DNA from: Bacteroidota bacterium
Lineage (GTDB): Bacteria; Bacteroidota; Bacteroidia; Flavobacteriales; Flavobacteriaceae
Length of the DNA stretch: 55,338 nucleotides
Reading direction: 5' to 3'
Assembly (NCBI GenBank): GCA_949487855.1
Contig: CATAMV010000053.1
Location: 1 to 55,338 of the forward strand
The notes below the pieces were generated by a model that searched no databases, had not been told where the DNA came from, and saw nothing but the letters and a program-made list of their open reading frames with translations. Positions 1 through 8,862 of the stretch are shown here, piece after piece. Within the stretch, counting starts at the first letter, position 1; every line of letters begins with the position of its first letter. The position numbers and the translations under genes were made by a program.

Positions 1-104
1 AGTGTAGAATAATGTATACTTTTTAGGATGTCCGTTAAGTTCAGTTTCTTTTTTTAGGGTGTTACTTTTGTGCAGTTTTGTTGATTATTGAAAGAAAACA
101 AGGG

Positions 105-1499
105 TTACTTACCAATACAGAAGTTCGCAAAAATATTTCCTAAAATATCATCTGTAGTAACTTCACCCGTAATGGTTCCAAGTTCATGTAGTGTTTGTCG
201 AATGTCAATGGCCAGCAAATCACTACTGCGGTTTTCTTCAATGCCTTGCGCTACTTCGCTTATGCTTTTCATGGCGGCTTGCAAGGCTGCCCAATGCCGT
301 TGATTGCTAATAAGAGCAGTTCCGGTGTTCCATTGCAATTGTCCGCTGAAGTGGGTTTTTAGGGCATCAATATCCGCTTTGTTTTTTGTGCTGATATACA
401 TGGTCGCAAACACAAGTTTTTCCACATTTAAGGATACTAACGCTTTGGTGTAATACTCTACTATTTCTTTAGCGAGCAAATCTTTTTTATTGATTACAAG
501 TAATAGGGTAGTGTCTTCGCGATGCATGCTTTTTAGTGCATCTACTGTTTCGGTTGAGGTTTGGGTTTGTGGATCAACAACATATAAAATTATGGAAGCG
601 CTATCCATTTTTTCTTGTGTCCGTTTTACGCCCATAGCTTCTACTGTATCTTCCGTTTTGCGCAGTCCAGCCGTATCTATAAATCTGTACTGAATTCCCC
701 CAATAGTCAAGGTGTCTTCAATGCTATCTCTTGTGGTTCCTTCAATATCCGAAACCAAGGCTTTCTCTTCGTCCAGTAAAGCATTTAGCAACGACGATTT
801 TCCTGCGTTGGGTTTCCCCACCAAGGCAACAGGAATTCCGTTTTTTACTGCATTCCCGGTAGCAAAAGAGTCCAATAGATTTTTGAGGGTTTCTCTAATG
901 GTACTAATCAGTTCGCTGAGTTGTTTTCTATCGGCAAACGCCACATCTTCTTCGCTAAAATCGAGTTCTAACTCAATCAGGGAAGCAAAGGAAAGCAAGC
1001 GTTCACGTAATTCCCCTAAACTGCTGCTAATGCCACCTCTAAGGTGTTGCACCGCAATATGATGCGCCGCTTCACTTTCAGAAGCGATGAGGTCTGCTAC
1101 TGCTTCTGCTTGTGCCAAATCCATTTTTTTATTCAAAAACGCGCGTAGTGTAAACTCACCCGGTTCTGCCAATCGTGCACCCAAATCTTGTAACGTTTGC
1201 AATACTTGTTGTTGCACATAGACCGAGCCGTGACATGAAATTTCTACCACATCTTCACCCGTGTAAGAGTTTGGGTTTTTAAACACAGAAAGTAATACTT
1301 CGTCAAGTAATGTGTCCTTTTGATAAAAGTCACCTAGTAGCACGCTGTGCGTACTTTGATCTGTGAGTTTTTTGTTAAATCTTGAACGAAAGCATTTATC
1401 GGCAATAATTATAGCATCATCTCCACTCAGACGAACTACTGCAATAGCAGCTGCACCTGGTACGGTAGATAATGCAACAATGGTTTCGTTGATATTCAA
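105..1499 (-). CDS. mnmE: tRNA modification GTPase MnmE (TrmE)
   Basis: MnmE works with MnmG to install the 5-carboxymethylaminomethyl group on U34 of certain tRNAs, in the cytoplasm. The 464-aa length is normal for the family. Visible parts are an N-terminal folate-binding TrmE domain (about residues 1-118), a helical domain with an inserted G domain (Walker A GKPNAGKSS near 228, DTAG near 275, NKKD near 337), and the C-terminal CIGK tail carrying the catalytic cysteine. The ATG overlaps the stop of the upstream GNAT-like gene by 4 nt, so the two are probably translationally coupled. Nothing is unusual about it. Confidence 0.97.
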   Translation of the reverse strand: MNINETIVALSTVPGAAAIAVVRLSGDDAIIIADKCFRSRFNKKLTDQSTHSVLLGDFYQKDTLLDEVLLSVFKNPNSYTGEDVVEISCHGSVYVQQQVLQTLQDLGARLAEPGEFTLRAFLNKKMDLAQAEAVADLIASESEAAHHIAVQHLRGGISSSLGELRERLLSFASLIELELDFSEEDVAFADRKQLSELISTIRETLKNLLDSFATGNAVKNGIPVALVGKPNAGKSSLLNALLDEEKALVSDIEGTTRDSIEDTLTIGGIQYRFIDTAGLRKTEDTVEAMGVKRTQEKMDSASIILYVVDPQTQTSTETVDALKSMHREDTTLLLVINKKDLLAKEIVEYYTKALVSLNVEKLVFATMYISTKNKADIDALKTHFSGQLQWNTGTALISNQRHWAALQAAMKSISEVAQGIEENRSSDLLAIDIRQTLHELGTITGEVTTDDILGNIFANFCIGK

Positions 1500-2626
1500 A
1501 AGCGTACTTCTTTACGATAGGTGCGACGACGTTTATGTAACTCGTGATTATAATTTTTCCAAAGGGCCTGAATGGCTTTGTTTTCTTCCAATTCGGGGTT
1601 GGTTTCTACGGCAGTTATTCCACGGCGGTTAAACATATCTTGAATCTCTTGAAAAATAATGGCTGTAACGCCTTTGTTTTGATAGCTTTCTTTGATGCCA
1701 ATAAGGTAAAACGCCGCTCGGTTATTTTTCCGTTGTGCGCGCCACAAATGATACAATCCAAACGGGAATATTTTTCCGTTGATTTTCTTTAGTGCAGCCG
1801 TAAACGAAGGCATGGTAATGGTAAATCCAATCATTTCATCGTTTTCGTCTACAACACATTTTATAAAATCAGGGTGCACATACGGAAGGTATTTTGTTTT
1901 ATAGTGCTCAATTTGATGCTGCTGAATAGGCACAAAAGATTGCAGTTTATTATAGGTTTGATTGAGTAAATCAAACATTTCATCTACTCTGGGTTCAACA
2001 TCAGCTGTCGATTTAAAATCTAAGGTTTTAAGCTCATAGCGTTTTTTAATTACTTGCGCAAACTTTTTTACTTTTTCAGGGGCATCTTTGGCGTCATAAA
2101 TATCAATTTTAAATTCAATCCATTCACTTTGCTTTACAAGCCCTAATTGCTCTAAATGTTCTTTTTGATAGGGGTGATGATACCACGTAATCATGGTGTT
2201 CATATGCTCATATCCTTTTACCAGAAGTCCAGCTTTGTCCATGTTTGAAAACCCCATTGGGCCTTCTATGTAAGTCATGCCCTCGGCGATAGCAATGCCT
2301 TCAACCGCCTCTATAAGTTTTTTGCTTACTTCAATGTCGTCAATGGTGTCATACCAACCAAAGCGCACTTTGGTCTTTTTTAACTCTTCTACTTCCACCC
2401 AATTAATCATTGCAGCAATGCGTCCAACGGTTTTGCCGTTTTTGGTTGCTAAAAAAAGGCGCGCCATTGCATGGTTAAATACCTTGTTTTTTTTGGGATC
2501 AAAAACATCTTCTTCCTCTTTGGTAATCGGTGGAACCCATTGGGGGCAATTGCGATAGAGTGTAAAAGGAAATCTAAAAAACGCTCGGTATTGCCGTCTG
2601 TTTTTAACTTCAATAATCTCAATCAT
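1496..2626 (-). CDS. GNAT-like conserved protein
   Basis: This 376-aa protein resembles a large Bacteroidota family with an acyl-CoA N-acyltransferase (GNAT) fold. The C-terminal third, with YLIGIKESYQNKGVTAIIFQEI and a following ETNPELEENKAIQALW stretch, looks like the acetyl-CoA-binding segment and the final GNAT strand-helix. The N-terminal half (WVPPI, VGRIAAMINW) may be a second degenerate GNAT unit. No signal peptide or membrane segment is seen, so it is probably cytoplasmic. Substrate unknown. It overlaps mnmE downstream and the outer-membrane protein gene upstream by 4 nt each, forming a three-gene minus-strand unit. Confidence 0.75.
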   Translation of the reverse strand: MIEIIEVKNRRQYRAFFRFPFTLYRNCPQWVPPITKEEEDVFDPKKNKVFNHAMARLFLATKNGKTVGRIAAMINWVEVEELKKTKVRFGWYDTIDDIEVSKKLIEAVEGIAIAEGMTYIEGPMGFSNMDKAGLLVKGYEHMNTMITWYHHPYQKEHLEQLGLVKQSEWIEFKIDIYDAKDAPEKVKKFAQVIKKRYELKTLDFKSTADVEPRVDEMFDLLNQTYNKLQSFVPIQQHQIEHYKTKYLPYVHPDFIKCVVDENDEMIGFTITMPSFTAALKKINGKIFPFGLYHLWRAQRKNNRAAFYLIGIKESYQNKGVTAIIFQEIQDMFNRRGITAVETNPELEENKAIQALWKNYNHELHKRRRTYRKEVRF

Positions 2627-3720
2627 CGCATTTTATTTAATTTGCGGTCAATGCGCTTTTGTTTTTTGTCCAATTTCCGCAATCCTTTATTGGTGCGTTT
2701 TTCAGCTTTCCGAACAGCTTTTTTTTCTTTTCTAGCATCTTTTCGGTTTCTGCGAGCTAGTTTCAATTCTCTTATATCTTGAGGTTGTCCAGTAAAAATA
2801 TTGTGCTTATCAATGCGATATGAAACTCCAATTCCGGCTGTCAATAGCTGAGGTGTGGTTTTCATGCTATGATGGGCAGCAAGGTCTAATTGAAGGTTCT
2901 CAGTAAGCAAATACGCTATTCCCGCACCAAGTGTTATATCGCGATAAAGTAAACTATCATCAATTTGGTACTCCCCGAAAACAGACCAATTATCACGCGT
3001 GCTATACGTTAGTGTTCCTATCAGTTTTTTTTGTTGGATATCAGCAGTAATATATCGCATACCAACATTGTGAATCAATACAAAACCTGGTTTTAAGTGT
3101 TGCTGTAAAATAAGCATAGCAGCTCCAGAAACAGTAGGTTCTATAATGGGACTATAATTAAAATTAAAAAGCGAGTAAAACGACTCTTGATACGGGTAGA
3201 TACCACCTGTAGCAAATTGCGCTCCTGCGTAAATTGAGACGGCAGGAATCAAATCGCGCCATCGAATACGATTATTCGCATGGTAGCTATATAGGTTTGG
3301 TTTATATTTATCGGTGTTGCGAAACGGATCGAAAACCAAGTATTTTACCCCTGCAGAAAAATCTCGAATTCCTTTACGCTGCATTGTGGTGTTGCCAAAA
3401 GCATTTTGAAATGTGAGCTCATCCATTTGGTAATCAACTGTTCCTAGAACTTCCAATTGTTCTTTATATATACCAACACGAAGCTGTATTTGGGTTCCTA
3501 ATCCGGCATAAGACGCATTATAAAACGAATCAAAAGCACCCTGCCTAAACGAAATGCCTTGTTCCCACTGATATACATTTTTACCCACACTAAACGCGCC
3601 CAAAGATTGACTGGGTCTGTTGCTATTTATAACTTCTGTGTATTGCGCATTGGAAGCACTCATAATAGAAATACTAAGAAATGCAGCCCAAAAATGTAGA
3701 ATAGAATTGTGCATATTCAA
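2623..3720 (-). CDS. putative outer-membrane beta-barrel protein with a basic C-terminal tail
   Basis: This 365-aa protein starts with a signal peptide ending near SNAQ. The middle is built of alternating aromatic/polar strands (INSNRPSQSLGAFSVGKN, YKPNLYSYHANNRIRW) as in the outer-membrane transporter-like proteins of the Phenol_MetA_deg type. The last ~45 residues are almost entirely Lys/Arg-rich (RRNRKDARKEKKAVRKAEKR) and probably lie outside the barrel. Role unknown. It is the first gene of the unit leading to mnmE and is divergent from the YfhO gene across 54 nt. Confidence 0.65.
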   Translation of the reverse strand: MNMHNSILHFWAAFLSISIMSASNAQYTEVINSNRPSQSLGAFSVGKNVYQWEQGISFRQGAFDSFYNASYAGLGTQIQLRVGIYKEQLEVLGTVDYQMDELTFQNAFGNTTMQRKGIRDFSAGVKYLVFDPFRNTDKYKPNLYSYHANNRIRWRDLIPAVSIYAGAQFATGGIYPYQESFYSLFNFNYSPIIEPTVSGAAMLILQQHLKPGFVLIHNVGMRYITADIQQKKLIGTLTYSTRDNWSVFGEYQIDDSLLYRDITLGAGIAYLLTENLQLDLAAHHSMKTTPQLLTAGIGVSYRIDKHNIFTGQPQDIRELKLARRNRKDARKEKKAVRKAEKRTNKGLRKLDKKQKRIDRKLNKMR

Positions 3721-3762
3721 AGATACATGAATTATAAATTCTGTTGGTTACCGATAGAGTTG

Positions 3763-3770
3763 TATTTTTG
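3763..3770 (+). promoter_or_regulatory. possible -7 element TATTTTTG close to the YfhO start
   Basis: TATTTTTG matches the Bacteroidota -7 consensus TAnnTTTG. A TCTG lies 19 nt upstream as a weak -33. Only 4 nt separate the element from the ATG at 3775, so the transcript would have almost no leader. Confidence 0.35.
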
Positions 3771-3774
3771 AAAG

Positions 3775-6165
3775 ATGATGCAATTTCTTAAGGCCCGATA
3801 TTTACTACCCCACGTACTTGTGACGCTATTATTTGCTGGTATTTCTTTGTTGTATTTTTATCCTGTACTTTCTGGAAAAGCTCTTGTTCAATCCGATATT
3901 GTACAGTTTAAGGGTATGCAGCGCCAAGTTTTGGAACATCGTGCAACATTTAATGAAGAACCCTATTGGATAGACAATGCTTTTGTGGGAATGCCTACAT
4001 ATCAAATTACACCACGATACCCAAATGATGTGTTGCGCTACATCGATAATGCCCTTCGTTTTCTACCGCGTCCTGCCGACACGCTTTTTTTGTATTTATT
4101 CTTTTTTTACTTGTTTGCTCAAAGCAGGCGATTTTCAATACCCATTTCTATTTTTGGATCCTTAGCATACGGATTTTCAACTTATTACATTATCATTTTG
4201 ATGGTTGGACATAACACTAAAGCGATGGCGCTGGCGTATGCGCCGTTACTGTTTTTAGGGCTATTACAAGTTTTAATTGATAAAAAGAAACTCGGATTTG
4301 TATGGTTTGCTCTTGGTTTGGCCCTACAATTACATGCCAATCACCTTCAAATGACATACTACACGCTTATTATGGCTGCAATAATGGTATTATTTTGGAG
4401 TGTCTGGGTGTATCGTAAAGAAGGAATTCAGTTAATTTTAAATCCTTTAGGGAAACTAATCGCGGCTGGACTAATTGCACTTTTGCTTAACGCGCAAGGT
4501 GTTTTAGCAACATTAGAGTACACTAAATTTAGCACGCGAAGCGCCTCTGAACTTACAATAAACCCCGACGGTTCGGCTAAAGAAGCTTCAACTGGATTGT
4601 CCTTTGATTATATTACGGAATACAGCTATGGCATCTTTGAGACCTTAACGTTTTTGGCACCAAACGTGGTGGGCGGTAGCTCAAGCGCAAGCTTTCCTAT
4701 GGACAGTGATTTTGTAAAGTTTCTTCGCACTTTAGATGCTGAATCTGCGAACACCATTTTTAGGTATGCACGACCCTATTGGGGCGATCAACCCATAGTT
4801 GCTGCACCAGTATATTTAGGCGTTGTTGTATTGTTTTTTGCTTTACTTGGATTAATTACAACAAACAGTAAAACACGAATCATATTAATCAGTATAATAG
4901 GGGTTTCGTTGTTGTTTTCTTGGGGAAAACATGTGGCTCCGTTCACCCAGTTTTTTATAGATTATTTTCCCTTGTATGATAAGTTTAGAGCTGTTAGTTC
5001 TGCACAAATTATGATAATGCTTTGTGTGCCTTTTGCGGCAATGCTAGGCATTCAGTTTTTGACAAAAGAAAATGTTATTATGCGGCAGAAATTACTTAAG
5101 TTATTCTATGTTTTTTCTGTTTTTATAGCCTTTATTTTATTTCTAGTAGCCGGTGCAAAGGGGTTCTTTTCGTTTACTTCGTCCTATGAGCCGTTTGCAC
5201 AGTATCCCGAAGTAATGAAACCATTGAAGGAAGCTCGCGCAGACCTTCTTTGGGACAGTATTCAAAATGCCATAGTTTTCGTTGTTCTTTTAGCTGGTAT
5301 AGTTCTCTTGTACTGCATTAAAATAATTAGGTCAATGTTGTTTGTTTCACTATTAATTGTGTTGGCACTTACCGATCTATGGATTCAAAATCGCAGCTAT
5401 TTTGATGAAGATCAATTTGTATCAGCATATAAGCACAAGAAAGCATTTCTCCCTACAGAGCAGGACAACGAAATTTTAAAGGATACTTCACGCTATCGTG
5501 TTTTTGAACCCCGATTAGGCGTTTCAAATGCCCGTACAGCTTATTTTCATCGCACCATAGGAGGTTACCACGGCGCTAAGCCTGCCGCTTTGCAGGAAGT
5601 ATATGACTTTTATTTACAACAAGAAGATAGCGTTGTCTTAGATATGTTGAATGTAAAATATGTGTTGGATAATGCGTTAGAAAACGGATATGCTCTACGC
5701 AAATCGGCATTGGGTACTGCTTGGTTTGTTGATGAACTTATATCTGTGGAATCAGCAAATGAAGAAATGACTCAATTAGGAGAAATTAATCCGAAGATAC
5801 AGGCAGTGTCACAAGAGTTAAAAACGACTGTATTTAAAGCTGATTTGTCAGATTATATAGCACTTACAACACAACGAAATAATGAATTGGAATACAAGGT
5901 CGTTACAGCAAATAGACGCTTGGCAGTATTTCCTGAAATGTATTATGCAAAAGGGTGGCAAGCCTATTTAAACAATACCCCCATTGACCATTATCGGGTA
6001 AATTATCTTTTACGCGGAGTAGTTGTTCCACCAGGATCACATGAGCTAATTTTTAAATTTGAACCTGATGTTATTCGTCGTGGAACATTTTTTATGGCAT
6101 CTGGTTGGTTGATTTTTTTGCTTACAATTGGTTTGATGCTACGTAAACCCAAAGCCATTGGATAA
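3775..6165 (+). CDS. YfhO-family integral membrane protein
   Basis: The 796-aa protein is strongly hydrophobic, with many membrane segments from residue 13 to about 520, then a soluble region and a final membrane helix (FFMASGWLIFLLTIGLML) near the C-terminus. This is the layout of bacterial YfhO proteins, GT-C-like membrane proteins linked to sugar transfer onto surface polymers or lipids. It is followed by a glycosyltransferase whose TTG start lies inside this gene and then by a flippase, which supports a role in surface glycan synthesis. The exact substrate cannot be told. The start may be either ATG of the ATGATG pair at 3775. Confidence 0.85.
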   Translation: MMQFLKARYLLPHVLVTLLFAGISLLYFYPVLSGKALVQSDIVQFKGMQRQVLEHRATFNEEPYWIDNAFVGMPTYQITPRYPNDVLRYIDNALRFLPRPADTLFLYLFFFYLFAQSRRFSIPISIFGSLAYGFSTYYIIILMVGHNTKAMALAYAPLLFLGLLQVLIDKKKLGFVWFALGLALQLHANHLQMTYYTLIMAAIMVLFWSVWVYRKEGIQLILNPLGKLIAAGLIALLLNAQGVLATLEYTKFSTRSASELTINPDGSAKEASTGLSFDYITEYSYGIFETLTFLAPNVVGGSSSASFPMDSDFVKFLRTLDAESANTIFRYARPYWGDQPIVAAPVYLGVVVLFFALLGLITTNSKTRIILISIIGVSLLFSWGKHVAPFTQFFIDYFPLYDKFRAVSSAQIMIMLCVPFAAMLGIQFLTKENVIMRQKLLKLFYVFSVFIAFILFLVAGAKGFFSFTSSYEPFAQYPEVMKPLKEARADLLWDSIQNAIVFVVLLAGIVLLYCIKIIRSMLFVSLLIVLALTDLWIQNRSYFDEDQFVSAYKHKKAFLPTEQDNEILKDTSRYRVFEPRLGVSNARTAYFHRTIGGYHGAKPAALQEVYDFYLQQEDSVVLDMLNVKYVLDNALENGYALRKSALGTAWFVDELISVESANEEMTQLGEINPKIQAVSQELKTTVFKADLSDYIALTTQRNNELEYKVVTANRRLAVFPEMYYAKGWQAYLNNTPIDHYRVNYLLRGVVVPPGSHELIFKFEPDVIRRGTFFMASGWLIFLLTIGLMLRKPKAIG

Positions 6166-7405
6166 ACCTAAACATATTGCGTTAGTCGTTTATTATTGGC
6201 CGCCTTCAGGTGGCTCGGGAGTGCAACGCTGGTTGTTTTTTGCAAATCACTTTGCCAAAAATGGATTGAAAATAACGGTATTTACACCCGCTAACCCTCG
6301 TGTAGCGGAGACAGATAACACATTAGTCACTAAAATTAACAACAACATTGATGTAATTTATGTTGATGGATGGGAACCGTTACAAAAAAGTAAAAAGGCA
6401 ATAGGTGAAAATGTTGGACAAGAAAAAAGTCTAAAAAGCAATTTAATGCGATATGTACGTGCTAATTTTTTTATTCCAGATGCGCGTGTATTTTGGGCAA
6501 AAGCAGCATCCAAAGCCGTCCTAAAATCACACACAAAAACTCCTATTGATGTGTTAATCACATCTGGACCACCACATTCGCTACACCTTGTTGGATTAAG
6601 AGTTAAAAAAGAGCATGCTATTCGCTGGATTGCCGATTTTCGTGATCCATGGGTGGGGTTTTTTCAAAACGAGAGTTTGCCCATGGCAAAAGGCGCAAAA
6701 TACAAACACGAGCAGTTGCAAGAACAGGTTTTGAAAACCGCAGATAGGGTGGTGGTAACCGCCCCGTCTTTGGCAAAGGAATTTGAACAACACACCAAAG
6801 CGATTTCGATATTAACAAACGGCTTTGAACGATTATTAGCAAAGTTTACTGATCAAAAAGAAGCGATGGTATATGCTGGAAGCCTAAAAGCACAACAAAA
6901 CCCAAAGTTGTTTTGGGCGGCCATTTCAGAGCTCACACAAGAAAACAACGATTTTGCCTCACAGTTTTCACTCGAAATTTATGGCAAAGTTGCCGAAAGT
7001 GTCAAGCAAGAAATAAATCGGTTAGGCATAAAAAAATGGGTTAAATTCTTGGGATATCAGTCAAAAGTTGAATTGGATAAACGCTTGCCACAAGCAAAAG
7101 CATTATTATTGTTGGGAATTGATATGCCAAAAACACACAATATCATCCACGGGAAATTATTTGAGTATATGGCTGCGAAGCGTCCTGTTTTGGGAATTGG
7201 ACCCAAACCGAGTGACATGGAACCCTTGTTTGATTCACATCAAATGGGTGTTTATGCTTCTTTTAATGATAAGAAGCGCATTAAATCCACGTTATTACAT
7301 TGGTTTACAGGAACTGAAATTCCATTTCAAAGCAAAGAAATTGAACAATATCAACGTGATAAAATAGCAGAAAAATATCTAACGCTCATCTTGGAAAACG
7401 CATGA
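6158..7405 (+). CDS. glycosyltransferase (GT4-like)
   Basis: This 415-aa cytoplasmic protein has a GT-B N-terminal domain opening with VVYYWPPSGGSGVQRWLFF, the glycine-rich loop seen in Bacteroidota GT4-type enzymes. Its C-terminal Rossmann half (AMVYAGSLKAQQNPKLFW, then GKLFEYMAAKRPVLGIG) binds the nucleotide sugar. The start is TTG, overlapping the YfhO stop by 8 nt. Its stop overlaps the flippase ATG by 4 nt, so all three are probably made from one message. Donor and acceptor sugars cannot be inferred. Confidence 0.85.
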   Translation: MDKPKHIALVVYYWPPSGGSGVQRWLFFANHFAKNGLKITVFTPANPRVAETDNTLVTKINNNIDVIYVDGWEPLQKSKKAIGENVGQEKSLKSNLMRYVRANFFIPDARVFWAKAASKAVLKSHTKTPIDVLITSGPPHSLHLVGLRVKKEHAIRWIADFRDPWVGFFQNESLPMAKGAKYKHEQLQEQVLKTADRVVVTAPSLAKEFEQHTKAISILTNGFERLLAKFTDQKEAMVYAGSLKAQQNPKLFWAAISELTQENNDFASQFSLEIYGKVAESVKQEINRLGIKKWVKFLGYQSKVELDKRLPQAKALLLLGIDMPKTHNIIHGKLFEYMAAKRPVLGIGPKPSDMEPLFDSHQMGVYASFNDKKRIKSTLLHWFTGTEIPFQSKEIEQYQRDKIAEKYLTLILENA

Positions 7406-8862
7406 ACAACCTTACCTCACAATCCACAAAAAACTTAGTCGGTATTATGCTTGGCTTTGCTATTGGCGCCGTGAATACGTTGATTTTATATCCCTATTTT
7501 TTTGGAGCTGAGAAACAAGGCTTGGTTGTTTTCTTGTTATCCGTTTCAAATCTTTTGATGCCACTTATTGGATTTGGTGTTGCACAAACCATCATTAAGT
7601 TCCACAGCAGTTATCCCGAAAACGAACAGCAAGGGTTTTTGTCTTATGTGGTGCTGCTGCCTTTGCTCGTTGTGTTGCCTTTAGGCTTTGGCGCTGTTAT
7701 TTTTCACGATAGTCTTGCTGGATTACTATCAGTAAAAAACCCCATCATTGGCACTTACACTTGGGTGATTTTTGCTGTTGCCTTTGCAACCGCCTATTTT
7801 GAAGTCTTTTATTCATGGGCTAGAGTTCATTTCAAATCTGTTTTGGGCAACACGCTTAAGGAAATTTACCCTCGACTAAGCATTTTGATATTACTACTAC
7901 TTTTTGCAGGTGATGTAATTGATTTGAATGCCTTTTTTGGTCTTCTAGTGGGGTTATACTATTTGCGTTTAGTACTTATGATAATAATTGCATTCCGTAT
8001 CAAACTTCCAAAATTTAGCTTTCAAAAGCCTAAAAACTTAAACGAACTCCTTCGATATAGTTTGTATTTGGTTTTGGCGGCTTCTGCGGGAAGTTTGATT
8101 ATTGATATTGATAAATCTATGCTATCGCAATATTTGGAAATCAGCCAAACGGGTTTTTATGCTGTTGCCATTTATACGGCTACACTTATAGAGGTTCCGG
8201 GACGTGCATTGTTTCAAATTTTAAATCCAATGGTGGCAAAAGCCATTAACGAAAACAACACAAGTCAACTTGCAAAGCTTTACAAAGACAGTTCCATAAA
8301 CCTATTGCTTCTTGCAGGGTGGTTTTTTCTTCTAGTTAATGGCAATATAGCTTCGCTATTTGAATTATTGAATGATAAGGGCTACGGGAACGCCATTTGG
8401 GTGGTGCTGATGATATCATTCGCCAAACTCGTTTCTATGAGTTCAGGAGCTTCCACAACCATTCTAATCAACTCAAAAAAATATCAAACAGCATTGCTGC
8501 TCACCATATTTATGGCCGTTTTTGTGGTCATTGGAAACATCATTTTTATTCCAAAATTTGGGATTAATGGCGCAGCAGGTACAACCTTATTTCTTGTGGT
8601 TTTGTTTACGTTTATTCGTATGGGGTACGTATATGCCTATTTTGGGTCACAACCCTACGGAAGACATACGCTTTATGCTTTTTTGCTTATCGGAATAGTG
8701 TTTTGGGGGATTTCTTTTGTAAATTTCAATGCACATCCATTATGGGAAATTGCTCTTAAATCTATTATCATTACTGCGGTTTATGCCAGTGGAGTAGTTG
8801 GCTTAAAACTATCTCCAACGTTGCATCAAATGCTACAAAATCGATTTAAATATTTCTCTTAA
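7402..8862 (+). CDS. polysaccharide flippase (Wzx/MATE-like)
   Basis: The 486-aa protein has about 12-14 predicted membrane helices and the general layout of the polysaccharide biosynthesis exporters of the MOP superfamily. It opens with STKNLVGIMLGFAIGAVNTL, and a conserved loop reads IDIDKSMLSQYL. The likely role is moving a lipid-linked glycan across the inner membrane, alongside the upstream glycosyltransferase and YfhO protein. The start ATG overlaps the glycosyltransferase stop (ATGA). Its 3' end overlaps the convergent uvrA by 17 nt. Confidence 0.87.
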   Translation: MNNLTSQSTKNLVGIMLGFAIGAVNTLILYPYFFGAEKQGLVVFLLSVSNLLMPLIGFGVAQTIIKFHSSYPENEQQGFLSYVVLLPLLVVLPLGFGAVIFHDSLAGLLSVKNPIIGTYTWVIFAVAFATAYFEVFYSWARVHFKSVLGNTLKEIYPRLSILILLLLFAGDVIDLNAFFGLLVGLYYLRLVLMIIIAFRIKLPKFSFQKPKNLNELLRYSLYLVLAASAGSLIIDIDKSMLSQYLEISQTGFYAVAIYTATLIEVPGRALFQILNPMVAKAINENNTSQLAKLYKDSSINLLLLAGWFFLLVNGNIASLFELLNDKGYGNAIWVVLMISFAKLVSMSSGASTTILINSKKYQTALLLTIFMAVFVVIGNIIFIPKFGINGAAGTTLFLVVLFTFIRMGYVYAYFGSQPYGRHTLYAFLLIGIVFWGISFVNFNAHPLWEIALKSIIITAVYASGVVGLKLSPTLHQMLQNRFKYFS

